This document shows, one piece after another, positions 22,099-34,707 of a stretch of 64,000 bases of DNA. The stretch's first letter is position 1, and each line of letters begins with the position of its first letter. The position numbers and the translations under genes are program-made. The DNA is from Takakia lepidozioides. Its lineage: Eukaryota; Streptophyta; Takakiopsida; Takakiales; Takakiaceae. Under the pieces are notes generated by a model that saw only the letters and a program-made list of their open reading frames with translations, made no database searches and was not told the origin of the DNA. The DNA lies in the NCBI GenBank assembly GCA_030704615.1, contig CM060733.1:56296001-56360000 (forward strand), given 5' to 3'.

Positions 22099-23691
22099 TT
22101 ACCGGTGTAACTTATTGGCATTAACTCTTCCGAGCATCTCTTTGTTAATGGTTTGTAACATGGTTATGTTATTATCATACATCTTCTGTATGACATAAGG
22201 TCCTTTCCATGGTGACTTAAGCTTTGAAGCTTTAATCTTTCCCTTCTTCTGTAACCACAGAACCAAATCACCCGTCTTGAAAGTTTTCAGTTTACCTTCA
22301 TCAAATTGATCCTTCCTCTTCATCTGAATTCTGGTCATGTTATCTGCTGCATCAACACGTACTTCTTCCACATGATATAATTCATGTTTCCTGACTTTAA
22401 TTGAATCCTCCAATTCCATTCTCCTTCCCCATTCAGTTCTCATGGTAGGTAACAAGAATTCCACTGGAAGTAAAGCTTCCATACCATAAACTAATTGGAA
22501 TGGTGTATACTCAGTGGTGACTTAATATGAAGTCCTGTATGACCACAAAACTGTCAGCAGCTTTGTATCCCAATCCGTTCTGTTTGCATTGACTATCTTA
22601 GCCAAAATAGTGCATAGTATTTTGTTGGTGGCCTCTGCCTGCCCATTATCCTGTGGGTAATAGGTTGTACTCTTCATGTGCACAATCATGAACTCTTTAG
22701 TCAATAGTTCTATGGTCTCATTAATGAAGTGACTTCCCTGGTCACTGATAAATTCCAGGGGACAGCTAAATCTTGTAAGTATGTTCTCATACAGAAACCT
22801 TGCTGTGGACTTAGCTGTGTTGTCCCTCAGAGCTTTAGCTTCCACCCACTTTGTAGTATAATCAGTGGCTGTGATTATATACTTGTTCTGTGTATTTCTG
22901 GCTAGTGGGTTTATTGGTCCAACAAAGTCGAGTCCCCATTTCTGAAATGGTTCAGTAGGCATCGTCGGATGCAAAAGCCATCTTCCCAGATCTTTGCAAA
23001 GGTCCTAGCCTTTGACATTCATCACAACTCTTGCAATACTTGTGCACATCCTTGAACAGAGTAGGCCACCAGTAACCTGCAAGTAGTATTTTTCTGCTGG
23101 TAGTCTCCTCTCCAAAATGACCTCCAGCCACTCCTTTATTAACTTCTTCCAAAACTTTATTTACTTCATGGTGGTACAAGCATCGTTTAGGAACTCCATC
23201 AGGTCCTAGCTTATACAATCTGCCACCTATCATAGTGTAGGATAAAGCCTTGATAGCTATTCTCTTCCTCTGTTCCTTCCCATAACTGGGTGGGCACTGA
23301 CCATGAGTAAGGTAGTATCTAATTGGCCACTGCCAGTCTAACCAATCATCTGCACTTCCTTGCACCTCCACTGCAAATAGACTCGCATCAGGTAGTTGGT
23401 CGTCTACCCCCGTGGCGGGCTCTCCTGTTGATAGGCGTAACAAATGATCTGCCACAAGATGCAAACGGCCAGGCTTGTAAACAACTTTGAATTCAAACTC
23501 GTGCAAGATTATTAACCATCTTGCTATCTTGCCACTTATCAAAGGCTTGTTCACCAGATAAATCAAAGCCTGATGATCCACATAAAACATAAACTTCCTT
23601 TCCAATAGGTAATGCCTGAATTTCTTGATTGCATAAATCATTGCCAATGCTTCTCTTTCAGTGGTGCTATAGTTCATTTCAGCACTGTTCA
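22099..23691 (-). pseudogene. Gypsy-1 RNase H (C-terminal part) and integrase
   Basis: It continues the pol gene interrupted by MULE-33. Joining across 23692/57127 restores YASRLLNSAEMNYS, the usual Ty3 RNase H sequence. Downstream are TEREALAMIYAI and FYVDHQALIYLV (RNase H), the H2C2 zinc finger (HHEVNKVL ... CKSCDECQ, about 23180-23000), and the integrase core with D (GLDFVGP), D (FISDQGSHF) and E (YYPQDNGQAEATNK). A C-terminal domain follows, with GDLVLWLQKKGKIKASKL and SPWKGPYVI (GPF/Y-like). A one-base frameshift is near 22965 and a TAA at 22521 interrupts the core-to-tail linker, so integrase is inactive. Confidence 0.85.
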
Positions 23692-23700
23692 ACAACCTGC
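23692..23700. repeat. Target-site duplication of MULE-33, left copy (ACAACCTGC)
   Basis: Nine bases, repeated exactly at 57118-57126; removing the insertion restores the gypsy-1 RNase H reading frame. Confidence 0.92.
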
Positions 23701-24280
23701 CAACGACGCAATGGCGTGAGCGCGCGAGCGTACGCTCACGCAGGAGTGACGTGGCGTGAGCGTCATGTCAGCATGCTGATGTGGCGGTAAATGATGATGT
23801 AGCACTGTCCGTCATCTGCCACGTCAGCATTAACATGTGCCGCCTATAACCGTGGATGGTCCTATGACCGTGGAATTAATGCAGGGAATCTTGCCTAAAT
23901 AGAATCAAGACGAGCGTTGAGGCCTACAATTGCAGCATCCAACATTGTGCAATTACAAATGCTTGTTTCACTTTTACAATTACGAGGACGAAAAAATATC
24001 CTCACAAAGTGTGCGCCATAAAGGCTGCCATGGGAAGACCTTCCTCCCTCCTCAAATAACAATGAGAGTTAGGATCATCTTCAAAAGATGATTGTAGTGC
24101 ATAGCGACAGCAAGACATGTAGACTTCGAACGGTGCAATGACAAATGTGCACTACCTAAAAGTTGTCACTCAGAGCTCACTCCGTATAGTTGGAGGCCAT
24201 ATCATTGCACCGCCGACAAATTGATGTGAATTACACATTTCAAATCATGGTCGTCCACATACCACATTGCATAGTTGATG

Positions 24281-27200
24281 CTACCCATGTGTTGTATCCT
24301 GCTGCAAAAGAGTATCGACCTCGTTGAAACTCATAGTGGCCTGGTGAATAAAGTTGTCACGTTTGGGATCGCAAACCATCCTCTTCAAAAATATGAAATA
24401 CAAATGTTTGCAGGGTATGAATTTACCTCTCTTGCCCAAACTGGTTGATAGCATATTCACAAAATCAGGACATGTGCAATTGGGGAAATTGGAAACCGTG
24501 ATGTCGTAGGTCTTGTCATAAACAACAGATGTGGAAGTGATGATTGTGAATACCCGACCATATCCTGGATCGGGTACTTCCGTGGTGCTTCCAACACGAG
24601 CTTGGAGCATTCTTGCGGACTCCACTTTGCCAAAGTGTTCAGCGGTTGGAGGGAAACGCCGAACGAGCTTTCCATCTCGTTTGGTTGGCCACAAGTCAGG
24701 ATTTGCCGGGGGGACCCGGGAGGACGCAAAAGTAGTAGCACATGCATGGAGTTGGGGTTATCTTGCAAGGGAAAAACCTGCCTCCTCCAGCATTTCAATC
24801 TCCTGAAAGCTGAGATGTGTTCCCACCTTCACGGGCCAAACGGTTGGAGGAGATGGCTTCATCACTACGGAAGGACGCACAGTTCCATGCACACATCTGG
24901 CACAATCATCTGCGCAGAACTAGAACTTGTGGTTCTTGGCTTCTAGTTGACCGTATGGACGCATCAAGCCCGTGAAAGTCGGAGCAGGAGTTCGGGCACC
25001 ACCTCTGGATATAGATGAAGTGCACTTCTCGAAATTAGTTGCCCTGATCGCTGTACATTTCACACGAGACCCTACACTTGTGCGTTCTATGTGCCAAACG
25101 TGGTCGGGGCATGCGGACTCAAGCACATCAAGGGGGTTGTTTCTCTCCTACACCATTTCAGTGGCACTGTGTGATGCTGGAGCTTGCCGTCGTGTTGGAG
25201 GTTCCTCCACAATGGAGGTTCCGGACATGGAGCTGTCATGCAGGGGAACACGAGGCTTCGAGAAGTTATCACGGTCTGCCCTGTGGGAATCTGAATCCGA
25301 ACCAGGTGGAGTGTTCAATTTCCTCTTACAGGAGCCGAATCTCTCCTCCCCTTCAAGATGTGGAACTCTAGAAACAAGTGGCGTTCCCTGGGCATACATG
25401 CTCACCGCCCGTGCTATCTTGATTGGATCCCCAGATCTGTTTGCAGCACGCAACATCAACTCCCATTTGTCCGCACCCTTGCCACCAACCCCACCTCGTA
25501 AGAAATCACGGTATCGGGTTTGTTGTTGCAAGGCACGTATCAAATCATCTGTTGTTGCCACATACAAATCCCGACCTCGTTTCCCAGACTGCTGCAACCA
25601 TGCGTTGTGCACAGTTTCTGCCAAACTGCAAGATGACATGTCCGCCATTTCCTCAATGGACATGTTCTGCAAAGTGCAAAACCACACTTCAAAACAGTGA
25701 ACAGAAAACAACATAAAGAAAGCGAGGACACAATAAAATGGAAAGCAAATGTATGAAAAAGCAATAAATATAAGCCTTGTACCAATGGCATGGCTGCTCC
25801 CCACTGTCTATACCGGAAGTGCCAAAACGCCAGCCAATCTTCCAATGCTCTCATACTCTCAAGTGATGCAGCTCCAGAAGAGAACCACCAGGCACGAATT
25901 GTCTGGAACAAAGTGTCCGCCTCCTTCATTGTTCTAGCATCTTTGTACTCTTTGCACAATTTACGGTGCTGAGTCTGCATCTCTGGTTTGATGTCCGACT
26001 TTGTATGTTTTTCCAGAGATTGTGTCCAATGGAATAGACATGTACGCTCTCTTCCTCGCATTTGAACTTTTGGGTCGCCCGATCCGAAGACAATACGAAC
26101 AGCATTGAAATTTGCTTGAGCACTATCCGCCATGAAACCTGCAAAATTTGGAGATGGCAGCCCATGGCAGCCCATGACACGTATCAGGGAATTCCACATG
26201 AGCTTCTGGGATTCCGTATCCTCGGATTGCATGTCACAAACTGCAATTGTCATAACTCGTTGGTACACTGGATCGTAGACATGACAAGCCATTGTTGTCC
26301 AATCCTTCACTCGTTTCACATGATCAAACATAAGAAAACAGTTATGCAAGTCCCCAGTCTTCTGTATCCGCTTCACGAGGCTAACCCCACTGCCCTCCCC
26401 AACAGTCGACATTTTGAAAAGAAAAACTTTGATGGCACCTTGACTTGGGAATACATTGTCCTGGATGTAATCGTACTTGCTCACTCGTTTCAATTCCAAA
26501 ATATTGTCTATGTATCCTCTGATCCCAGAGCCCATTCTCAATGCATTGATCTGATGCCGAATGTTCGGTGAACTTAAAGTGGAGAAATGATCCATGACCA
26601 GGTCCAAGTTGCATCGTCAAGTTTAGTCCCCACATAATCCCCTTCACTCAAAATATGGCTTTCCAAGAAGGACTTGCTTGCGCCAAGAGCAATTGCAGAT
26701 GTTGTTGCGGATGGGTTTCTCCCGAACTCCTGTTTAATCAACCTCGATACTGTCTCAACACTCTCCTTGTAATCCCCCTTCGAGACAGGATGGTTATGGA
26801 ATCCGAAATGCACACAAGCTCTTGTCATTGTTTTCAAACGGTGGACAACATAGTACATTCTTGCTCCGCCGAGCGCCAAGCAGGATGGCACAAGTTTGCA
26901 GAATTTGCAGACGAAAGTGTTTGCCGGTGGAGGGGCAGTCCCAGGCTGAAATGGATTTTCCGCCAGACCCTCCCATTCGCTTTGATTATGAACCCCAGAC
27001 TGAAGAAAGTGTGTGCAATTCAAATTATCACACCTAAGGTGTCCATTGCAAACTGTCCTCCTAAAAACAAGCTTGTCATCATTCTGAATATTGGATGTTT
27101 TTGTTCTGCACCACGGGTGCCCGTCGTGTTTCATGTCCATTCCATGCATCATGATTGTTACACCTCCAACTCGCGGAGGAGGAGGCAGCTCGAATAGGAT

Positions 27201-27794
27201 ATCGCCATCAAAAGTCTCCGGCAAGAACTTCACAGGCACCTGCTTCAAAGATTCCCAATCAATTCCCCGCAACTCACTTTTGAATCCAGCCATTCCTCCC
27301 ATCGCCCGCAATTTTGGAATGACACTACAAATCTCTTCTTCATCAGCTTCTCCAAACATAGTAGGAAGGACTGGATTTGGAATTTCACTTATGTCATCAT
27401 CGGTAGAATCCGAAAGCTCAATGATTGGAGTGGAGGACGTCTGTTCTTTTTTCACCACCACCTCCCTCTTGTCTTCAACGACCGAAGCAGCAGTCCCGGG
27501 CGTCACATATGACCCAAGGGACTTTCGCCGAGGCTCTCCAAGTACTCTGTATCGACCAGGACGCACTCTCCACTGGCTGATATGAGCCGTCTCATCACAG
27601 TTTTGGAAAGTGTATTTCAACAACTTCCCTTTAAGATCGTACACCTCTTTCTCCAAAAAGATGGAGCCATTCTGCAGCTGAAAACGGGTAGCCAAGACAT
27701 GTTCCAGAACAATTGAAAATCCATTGTCAAGGACTTCCTGGGAGAACGGCACTGGTTTGTCGTCAGAGAAGAACTCCGCTTCAGAGGAAGCCAT
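24281..27794 (-). pseudogene. MULE-33 transposase (MULE DDE domain plus SWIM zinc finger), broken
   Basis: I start at ATG 27794 (MASSEAEFF). Order on the minus strand: N-terminal region with acidic linker; a Cys-rich zinc-binding segment (about 27060-26870: CNGHLRCDNLNC, CKFCKLVPSC); the DDE catalytic core with MFDHVKR (near 26310), GFMADSAQAN (near 26140) and CLFHW (near 26035); an intron at about 25668-25786; the helical SLAETVHNAW segment (near 25600); and a SWIM finger C-x-C ... C-x-H (CTCPDF ... PCKHLYFIF, 24480-24405). The N-terminal Cys-rich region probably binds the TIRs. Faults: a one-base frameshift near 26610, a TAG at about 25146, and a TAG at about 24920 where MULE-10 has Trp (TFWFC). 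It is about 35-40% identical by eye to the MULE-10 transposase. Confidence 0.8.
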
Positions 27795-28650
27795 CTTCCT
27801 TCCTCGCGTACGTTTGTACCTTGCTATCGCAGATCTAGTGTAAATCGGTTTACTGATGTCTCCAGAACACTGTTGAAGAATGAACAGAGAATATGGCGGA
27901 GGAAGCTCAGACAACGACTGTGCATATTATGTTATTCTTTCCAGATATGCAGCCGTCCATTTTAATTACTTTTCTTGTGGGCCCAGTGGTCAGAGTATCC
28001 CTAGGAGCAGTGTCGGCAGCTGTTAAACCGTTAACCAGAACCTCATCAATAAACCCAATAACAAAGCCGACTTCCTGGAAGCATGCCACAGGATCTGAGG
28101 ATGGGATTGCAGATTAAGTAAATGTATCTTTATACTACTACCAATGATCATGCGCACCTGGAAAGTTCCAAATGTGAAACGAATGTGGGGTTTGGCTAAC
28201 AAGGATGACCGTGTATGATATTCCAAGATTTGTCATCAAACTCTCGTTCATTTACATTTATTTGTGTAAGACTGTGCGCCAAGATTTCTGGGATTCGCTG
28301 TTATTTTTAAATATTGAAACCGTTCTAATAAAGAACACGACGTTTATTTTGGGCGACACACGTCAGACATCCATAACTGAATACGAACAGCTGTACACCA
28401 ATTGCTGGCATGTGCACTAATAAGGGAACGACTATGTGTAACGGTCACGCGAGAGGGAATCCGATGCTTCTAGAGACACGCAAGAACGCAGGCAATCCCG
28501 CAAGAAATCGGGAGTCACTGCGTTTTTCTACTTTTCGCGCTTAGAGAGAGAGTGGTAGTCAAGCTGGAGAGGGTTCCTTCTATAATACGAAAGAGAAGAA
28601 AGTCTCTTTATTTTACTTCACTTAGAGAGAGACGCAGAGCAAGAGAGCAA
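27795..28650. other. Divergent intergenic region between MULE-33 transposase and methyltransferase genes
   Basis: About 855 bp without a supported ORF separates the two divergent starts, so it should hold both promoters. AT-rich stretches occur near 28235-28330. I could not assign a TATA box with confidence. Confidence 0.5.
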
Positions 28651-29047
28651 ATGACGAGGCGTCGTTTGTTGGAGAACACAGGGCCAAGGCAGCAGGTGAA
28701 CGCGGAGACTGATTCAGAAGAGCAGACGGAGACTGAGGCAGCGGCTGTGACACAGTCGGCGATAAGAGTGCGCCAGCCTGTGGAGGCAGAGATGATTCGC
28801 AGGGACACTGAAGGAGGTGGAAGCACGCGGAACGTGGAACCGGGAGAAGGTCCAGAAACCCTAGAGCAGACAGAAATTCCAGCAGATGTGAGAGGGAAGA
28901 GGAAAGCTGCAGAAGGGGATCCAATTTCAAAACCTAAGAAGGCACCAGTAAGTTTTATCTAACTTACATTTCATTGTTGAAGGTATGCGTAGAGATTGAG
29001 TGGAATGTCCCAGACAGGGATTGTCGCTACCGACCATCACAAAGGTG
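28651..29047 (+). pseudogene. MULE-33 ParB-methyltransferase gene, 5' exons
   Basis: ATG 28651 starts a basic, then Glu/Thr-rich segment (MTRRRLLENTG ... GKRKAAEGD) ending at donor CCA|GTAAGT (28947/28948). A 35-bp intron-like gap ends TTGAAG, and a second exon 28984-29047 (VCVEIEWNV, RDCRYRPSQR) ends at AAAG|GTGATT. MULE-10 lies in the following intron (insertion at 29180). The N-terminus has a nuclear-signal-like KRKA. The link to the exons at 39585 and beyond rests on order, strand and a shared 60-bp repeat on both sides of MULE-10, not on protein homology. Confidence 0.5.
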
Positions 29048-29171
29048 ATTTGCTTTCTACTCCTCTGCTAAGGGTTTACTGCACAATGAGTGGGTGACTA
29101 TCGGTACAGTCATTCACTGTTGTTCAGATCATACAGTCTGTCTGATTGCCTTTCAAGGAGTCCTTCCTCTT

Positions 29172-29179
29172 CCCTTCTT
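29172..29179. repeat. Target-site duplication of MULE-10, left copy (CCCTTCTT)
   Basis: It is repeated at 39092-39099. Eight bases fits Mutator-like elements (8-11). Confidence 0.75.
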
Positions 29180-29400
29180 GGGGGCTGCTATTTCATGAGC
29201 GGCATGAGCATGAGCGGAAAAAAAAAAAACATGAGCAGACCATTGTGAGTCCACGGAAATAGGGTTAGGAGGCACGGAAATAGGGTCATGTGAAGTTGGA
29301 ATGTGGCACCAGTGGACTTGAAATGCAACATTTTATTGCAAATTTTGTGGCAAGCCACGTCTATACAAGTGTGTTCTAACTGTCATAGCCGGAATGGGCA

Positions 29401-30913
29401 CTACTCTCCTACACCCTCCGAGGAACTTGCCCCACCTTCTTCCTCATCCCCCTCATCCCCCTCATCCTCCGAGCTCTGTGATGCATCAATTCCACTATGC
29501 CTCTCAAAAATCCCGTCCTCTCCTTGGGGGACTGTCCACCTCACCTCCTGGGAATTTTCTGCGTCTTCTCCTCCACTTTCCTCAGTAGAATCCAAGACAA
29601 ATCTACGAGCCCGACGGGCTCTAATAGCTGCTGCCTCCTCCCTCATCTTCATTTTCTTGAGGCTTGCCTCGTCTAAAATCTGCTGTACACGACTACGTTC
29701 GGAACACCTCCTAATGGACACCGAAGCAAGCCGGGCAGCATAAGTAGGAAGGATGTACTCCCTTTCTGGACTAGGCATGAAATCCCCCCTGGCAAAAAAA
29801 GGCACGTTCCTCCTGCCCATGAACTCCGGTGTAGACGTCCCTCCGCAGTACTTGGCATCCTACAGTAAGAACAAATCCACTTCAAGAATGTCAATACCAG
29901 CACAACCAGAAAGGGTTTTCAATGAAATAAGAGAGCGGAGGGAGGTGCCTCACAAAATCTGGAGGCAACTTACGATGCCACCACTCACTCGTAAACCGGG
30001 GGCTCCTCGGCCTCGATCCCAACTTCCTCCCCCTGCTCCTTCTCGGATTTTTCCTCATCCTCCGAGGATGCCTCTTCCTCTTTCGGCAGACGTTCAGCCG
30101 CTGCAAGTTCCGAGTTGTGGAGGGCAGTATCTGGCTCGAAGGCGAACACATGCCTGTCGGACAACGTCCCTGCCCACATTGAAGCACCTGAGGAACAAAG
30201 CGGGTGGTTAATAGCTTGCGGCATGCAATTGCAATCGGGCCAGGGGACAAACTGAGCACGTGAAGGCTTATCCGTGCCGCATGTGAGGTCTAGAATCCGC
30301 CCTTGGACATCCGAGCACGTCTCCATGAGGGTTTGGATGAAAGCAGGGCTCCGGGTCCGGCTGTACCGCCACGGTTTGCCTGTCTTTGTGTCCTTCGGCA
30401 TACTGGAGTGGGGCACATAGTTGTAGAGGACATCGTAGGTTACAGGGTCCATAGCGGCATCAACAAGACGACCGTCGTTGCGGAATTTGAACGTAGACCC
30501 TCTCTTCACAAAGCAATATGCCTCAAACACCAATGTCTGCACATCCACAAAGAAGGGATCAACTCCAGGGTCTACTTAACATACACCACAATATGAAGTG
30601 AATGCAATAGATTGATAACTTACACTTTGGCCCTCTGTTCGCACCCCTGTGTACTGATGCAGAACCATTTTCTGAGGAGGACCGGGGTGACACTTTTCGG
30701 TGTCCACCTTGCCACCGCATTCTCTATGGTCTTCCCTCTCGTGGCAAGGACAACCACACATCCACCGTCATCCAGAAGCATCCCCGCCAGCCCAAACCCG
30801 GCTTTCCGGTAGTCCTCAGTAAACCTGTTCCAGGTGGGTACACCATCCAGGCCCTCCAGCAGCTCCCCATCTAGAATGTCGAGGAGAATCATGTCGCAAG
30901 CTCTCTCCACCTC

Positions 30914-30945
<32 letters not shown>

Positions 30946-31768
30946 AGTGCTCTTGCAATTCGTGCTCACAGCCGTGAAGAATTCCATCATGGCTTCAAAA
31001 CCAGGGGTGTCTTTAGGCTCTGTACCGGCAGCCCTCTTCTTGGCTTTCCCCTTCTGCTCCGCCAGAGACTTGCTGTGTGCCACCTTCTTCGCCCTGGCAG
31101 CGAGAGCGTCAAAGAAGCTCTCATTGACGCATTGGATGATGGTTGGAGGTTCTAGCTTTGGCCTATGCGTAAACGTCACCGCCGAATACCGCCGTGTAGG
31201 CTCGCCCTCAAATGCCAACTTCTTGGCAGAGCCAGTCCCACTCCGAACTGACTTGGGAACCCGGACGACCGGTGACTGGGTAGGAGCAACAGCAATTGCA
31301 GGACCTTGAACAAAGTTGTCGTCCGAGTCACTCTCTTGGGTCCCCTCCTGCGCCTCCTCCGATGCCCCGATGGTTTTCTTCTTTTTGGGTGTTACTGCAC
31401 TCACCTGTTTCCTTGTCCTTTTCCTTTGGCCTTTACTCTTCTCATGCCATTTCTCCTGAATTCCTGCTTGAGCAAGCTCTGCCGCTTTCCTGGAGTTCGC
31501 AAGCGCTTTTGCCTCTTTTGCACCCAACGAAGGCAGCGGAGCCCGGTTTCGTCGGAATTCAGCATCCGGCTTCAATTGAAACTCGGATGGGTCGAGCAAG
31601 CCGGGCGGAAGGTCCACATACCAAGGGCAATCACGCAAATGTTCCAGATGCCACTCCTTCACAATATCGTCAGTGTACATGGAGTCAGCCCCAGGGTTCC
31701 TCCATGCCAGGAAGAATGGTGGCTCGAAAGACAGATGACCTTTCTCCAAAGGGAGAACTTGCAGTACC
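29401..31768 (-). pseudogene. MULE-10 amino-methyltransferase gene (5'-truncated relative to MULE-33)
   Basis: Exons on the minus strand: 31768 to about 30950 (acceptor TGTAG|GTACTG; EKGHLSFEP, then WHLEHLRDCPWYVDLPP, matching KDWSPSHFRDCGWYLDCPP of MULE-33), about 30914-30620 (motif IV position, CDMILLDILDG, then GGCVVVLATRG), about 30548-30285 (MDPVTYDVLYNYVPHS, then RILDLTCGT, motif I), about 30205-29985 (GASMWAG ... HVFAFEPD) and 29820-29401 (Arg-rich helix, acidic tail DEGDEGDEEEG). IV-before-I is the beta-class permuted order of N4-cytosine/N6-adenine methyltransferases. The usual DPPY/SPPY tetrad is absent; the aligned residues are D-I-L-D. Exons corresponding to the ParB-like region are missing; satellite DNA follows directly upstream. 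A C30 run splits the frame at 30915-30944. Confidence 0.6.
30915..30944. repeat. C30 homopolymer inside the MULE-10 methyltransferase coding region
   Basis: An unbroken run of 30 C (30 G on the coding strand) between the N-terminal and motif IV parts, giving a poly-Gly stretch and an uncertain frame. Run length may be unreliable in assembly. Confidence 0.85.
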
Positions 31769-31849
31769 TACATTCATGAAAAACACAATGAGGTCCCTGA
31801 AATGCATATTCGGCACCATTTTCCCAGGTTGGGGCGGATGTGAGTGGGC

Positions 31850-32400
31850 CTAGAAATGGAAAAATGGCGCCGAATTTCGGTTTTCGGTGACTGCCACCCT
31901 AGGGACTTAGCCATCTTGGGAGCCCTGAACTGGAAATTCGGCGCCATTTTCCCCGGTTTGGCCCGAAGATGGCTAAGTCCCAGAACCGCAATAGGGCCTA
32001 GAACTGGAAAAATGGCGCCGAATTTCCAGTTCAGGGCCAGCCACCCTAGGGACTTAGCCCGAAAATGGCTAAGTCCCTGAACGGCAATAGGGCCTAGAAC
32101 TGGAAAATGGCGCCGAATTTCCACTTCGGGGCCAGCCACCCTAGGGACTTAGCCCGAAAATGGCTGTCCCTGAACGGCAATAGGGCCTAGAACTGGAAAA
32201 TGGCGCCGAATTTCCAGTTCAGGGCCAGCCACCCTAGGGACTTAGCTTGAAAATGGCTAAGTCCCTGAACGGCAATAGGGCCTGGAACTGGAAAATGGCG
32301 CCGAATTTCCAGTTCAGGGCCAGCCAGTCTAGGGACTTAGCCCGAAAATGGCTAAGTCCCTGAACGGCAATAGGGCCTACAACTGGAAGCCATGTATCCA
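31850..32400. repeat. Satellite array A (about 95-bp units, GGCGCC core)
   Basis: About six units of AACTGGAAAATGGCGCCGAA plus GGGACTTAGCCCGAAAATGG, in part in alternating orientation. Each unit includes both a GGCGCC palindrome and a TTAGCC...GGCTAA palindrome. Unit length is close to 94-97 bp. Confidence 0.8.
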
Positions 32401-32519
32401 GGAAGCCATGTGTCGCCAGCCCGAATGAAAACCGACAGCGGTGGACATTTATTGCCCAACTGCGCAATTAAATGTCGGATGAAGCCCTCCATGTAGGATG
32501 AAAATCGACGGAACTAGGC

Positions 32520-32910
32520 CCGGAATTTCCAACGTAGAGGTAATTCAGAGCGCTGGAGGATGGAAATCCGGCGCCGGATTTCCATCCTGCAGGTAATTCG
32601 GAGCGCAGCAGGATGGAAATTCAGCGCCGAATTTCCATCCTGCAAGGTAGGGCGGCGCGCGAAATTTCCCTCACGCAGGTAATTCGGAAGCGGATGGATG
32701 CAAATCTGGCGCCGGATTTCCATCCGCGCAGGTAGGGCGGCGCGCCAAATTTCCCTGACGCAGGTAATTCAGAAGCGGATGGATGGAAATCCGGCGTCGA
32801 ATTTCCATCCAGCAGGTAAGTCGGATCGCTGGCGTACGGATATTCAGCGCCGAATTTCCATTCGCCAGGAATTTCGAAACGCTGAATTACCTTCCTGCAG
32901 GTAATTCTGA
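32520..32910. repeat. Satellite array B (about 60-65-bp units)
   Basis: Units pair GGATGGAAATCCGGCGCCGG with ATTTCCATCC and CAGGTAATTCGGAGCG. GGCGCC or AGCGCC sits in the centre of an inverted repeat in each. Confidence 0.75.
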
Positions 32911-32959
32911 GCGTGTCCGATTGATTTTTCGGATTTTTCTTGGAATCCTTCAGTGCTAG

Positions 32960-34370
32960 AGGCAAATCGGAACAGCCTCGGACGGAAATTCGGCGCCGTT
33001 TTTCCATTCTGGGAGGTTTCTGCGACTTCCTTTGAGGGGGCCCCGATGGAAATTCGGCGCCGAATTTCCATCCGGGGGATGGTCTCTGTCGGAGAGGTGC
33101 CGGCCTCTCCGCCGCTCTGTTGGATATTCGGTGCCAAATTTCCGTCCGGGGGTTGAAATATGACGGCCAGGTGCGGGCCTCTCCCCCTCCCCGACTGCAT
33201 CCGAACCGCCCCAGATGGAAATTTGGCGCCGTTTTTCCATCTGGGGATGTTTTTATGCCGGCCAATTTTCGGCCTGACCCCCCGACACGACTTCCTTTGG
33301 GGGGGCCCGGATGGAAATTCGGCGCCGAATCTCCATCCAGGGGATGTTCTCTCTCGCACACGCGCCGGCCTCTGCGCCCGAGGCGACTTCATCCGGGCGT
33401 CCCCTGTTGGATATTCGGTGCCGAATTTCCGTCCGGGGGTTGAAATGTGACGGCCATGTGCCGGCCTCTCCCCCCTCCCCGACTGCATCCGAATCGCCCC
33501 AGATGGAAATTCGGCGCCGTTTTTCCATCTGGGGATGTTTTTATGCCGGCCAGTTTTCGGCCTGACCCCCCGACACGACTTCCTTTGGGGGGCCCGGATG
33601 GAAATTCGGCGACGAATCTCCATCCAGGGGATTTCTCTCTCGCACACGCGCCGGCCTCTGCGCCCGAGGCGACTTCATCCGGGCGTCCCCTGTTGGATAT
33701 TCGGTGCCGAATTTCCGTCCGGGGGTTGAAATGTGACGGCCACGTGCCGGCCTCTCCCCCCTCCCCGACTGCATCCGAACCGCCCCAGATGGAAATTCGG
33801 CGCCGTTTTTCCATCTGGGGATGTTTTTATGCCGGCCAGTTTTCGGCCTGACCCCCTGACACGACTTCCTTTGGGGGGGCCCGGATGGAAATTCGGCGCC
33901 GAATCTCCATCCAGGGGATTTCTCTCTCGCACACGCGCCGGCCTCTGCGCCCGAGGCGACTTCATCCGGGCTTCCCCTGTTGTATATTCGGTGCCGAATT
34001 TCCGTCCGGGGGTTGTAATGTGTGGGCCAGATGGCGGCCTTTCCCCCGAGCCGACTGCATCCGAAAGGCCTCGGATGGAAATTCGGCGCCGTTTTTCCAT
34101 CCGCGTAGGTTTTTATGTCGGCCAATTTTCGGCCTGACCCCCCGACAGGACTTCCTTTGGGGGGATCCGAATGGAAATTCGACACTGAATTTCCGTCCGG
34201 GGGATGTTCTCTGTCGGACAGGTGCCGGCATCTCTGCCCCAGACGACTTCATCCGTGCGGCCCCTGTTGGATATTGGGTGCCGAATTTCCATTCGGGGGT
34301 AGTAATGTGACGGCACGGTGCCGGCTTCTCCCCTTCAGCCGTCATCATCCGGACGGGCCCCCACTTTCTG
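32960..34370. repeat. Satellite array C (about 285-300-bp higher-order units)
   Basis: Four to five higher-order units, each with three or four inverted sub-units of the type GGAAATTCGGCGCCGAATTT, alternating full, GGCGCCGTTTTTCC and GGTGCCGAATTTCC versions. Units at 33220-33505 and 33505-33790 are almost identical. Overlapping ORFs on both strands are produced by the repeat and are not genes. Confidence 0.85.
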
Positions 34371-34707
34371 ACTGCATACCGTTGGCAGTTATTGCGCAAA
34401 GACCAGGGGCCGCATTCCGGAGACAAGGTTCATTAACACTCTGACTGTGGATTTTTGAGATAGTTGGCTCCCTGGATTTGGATCAGGCTTCGTCGCTCGG
34501 ACAAATCGGCACCGCATTCCTTCCCATCGCTGCATCCCCCTTCTACCAGGGAGCTTCCCCGCACGCCATCCTGGCAGTCTTGTGTGCACATCTCCCATGG
34601 CGGAAAACCCGAGCGCTACAGTGTACTGCCCTCCTCACGAGCATAGAGCTTCATTTCCGTGCAGAGGGGACATCTGGCGAGTGATGGAGAAATATCTGTG
34701 CGTTTGA

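Noticed and set aside
32621-34426. Long overlapping ORFs on both strands (up to 267 aa)
   Set aside because: They are translations of the tandem satellite; unit length divisible by three keeps frames open.
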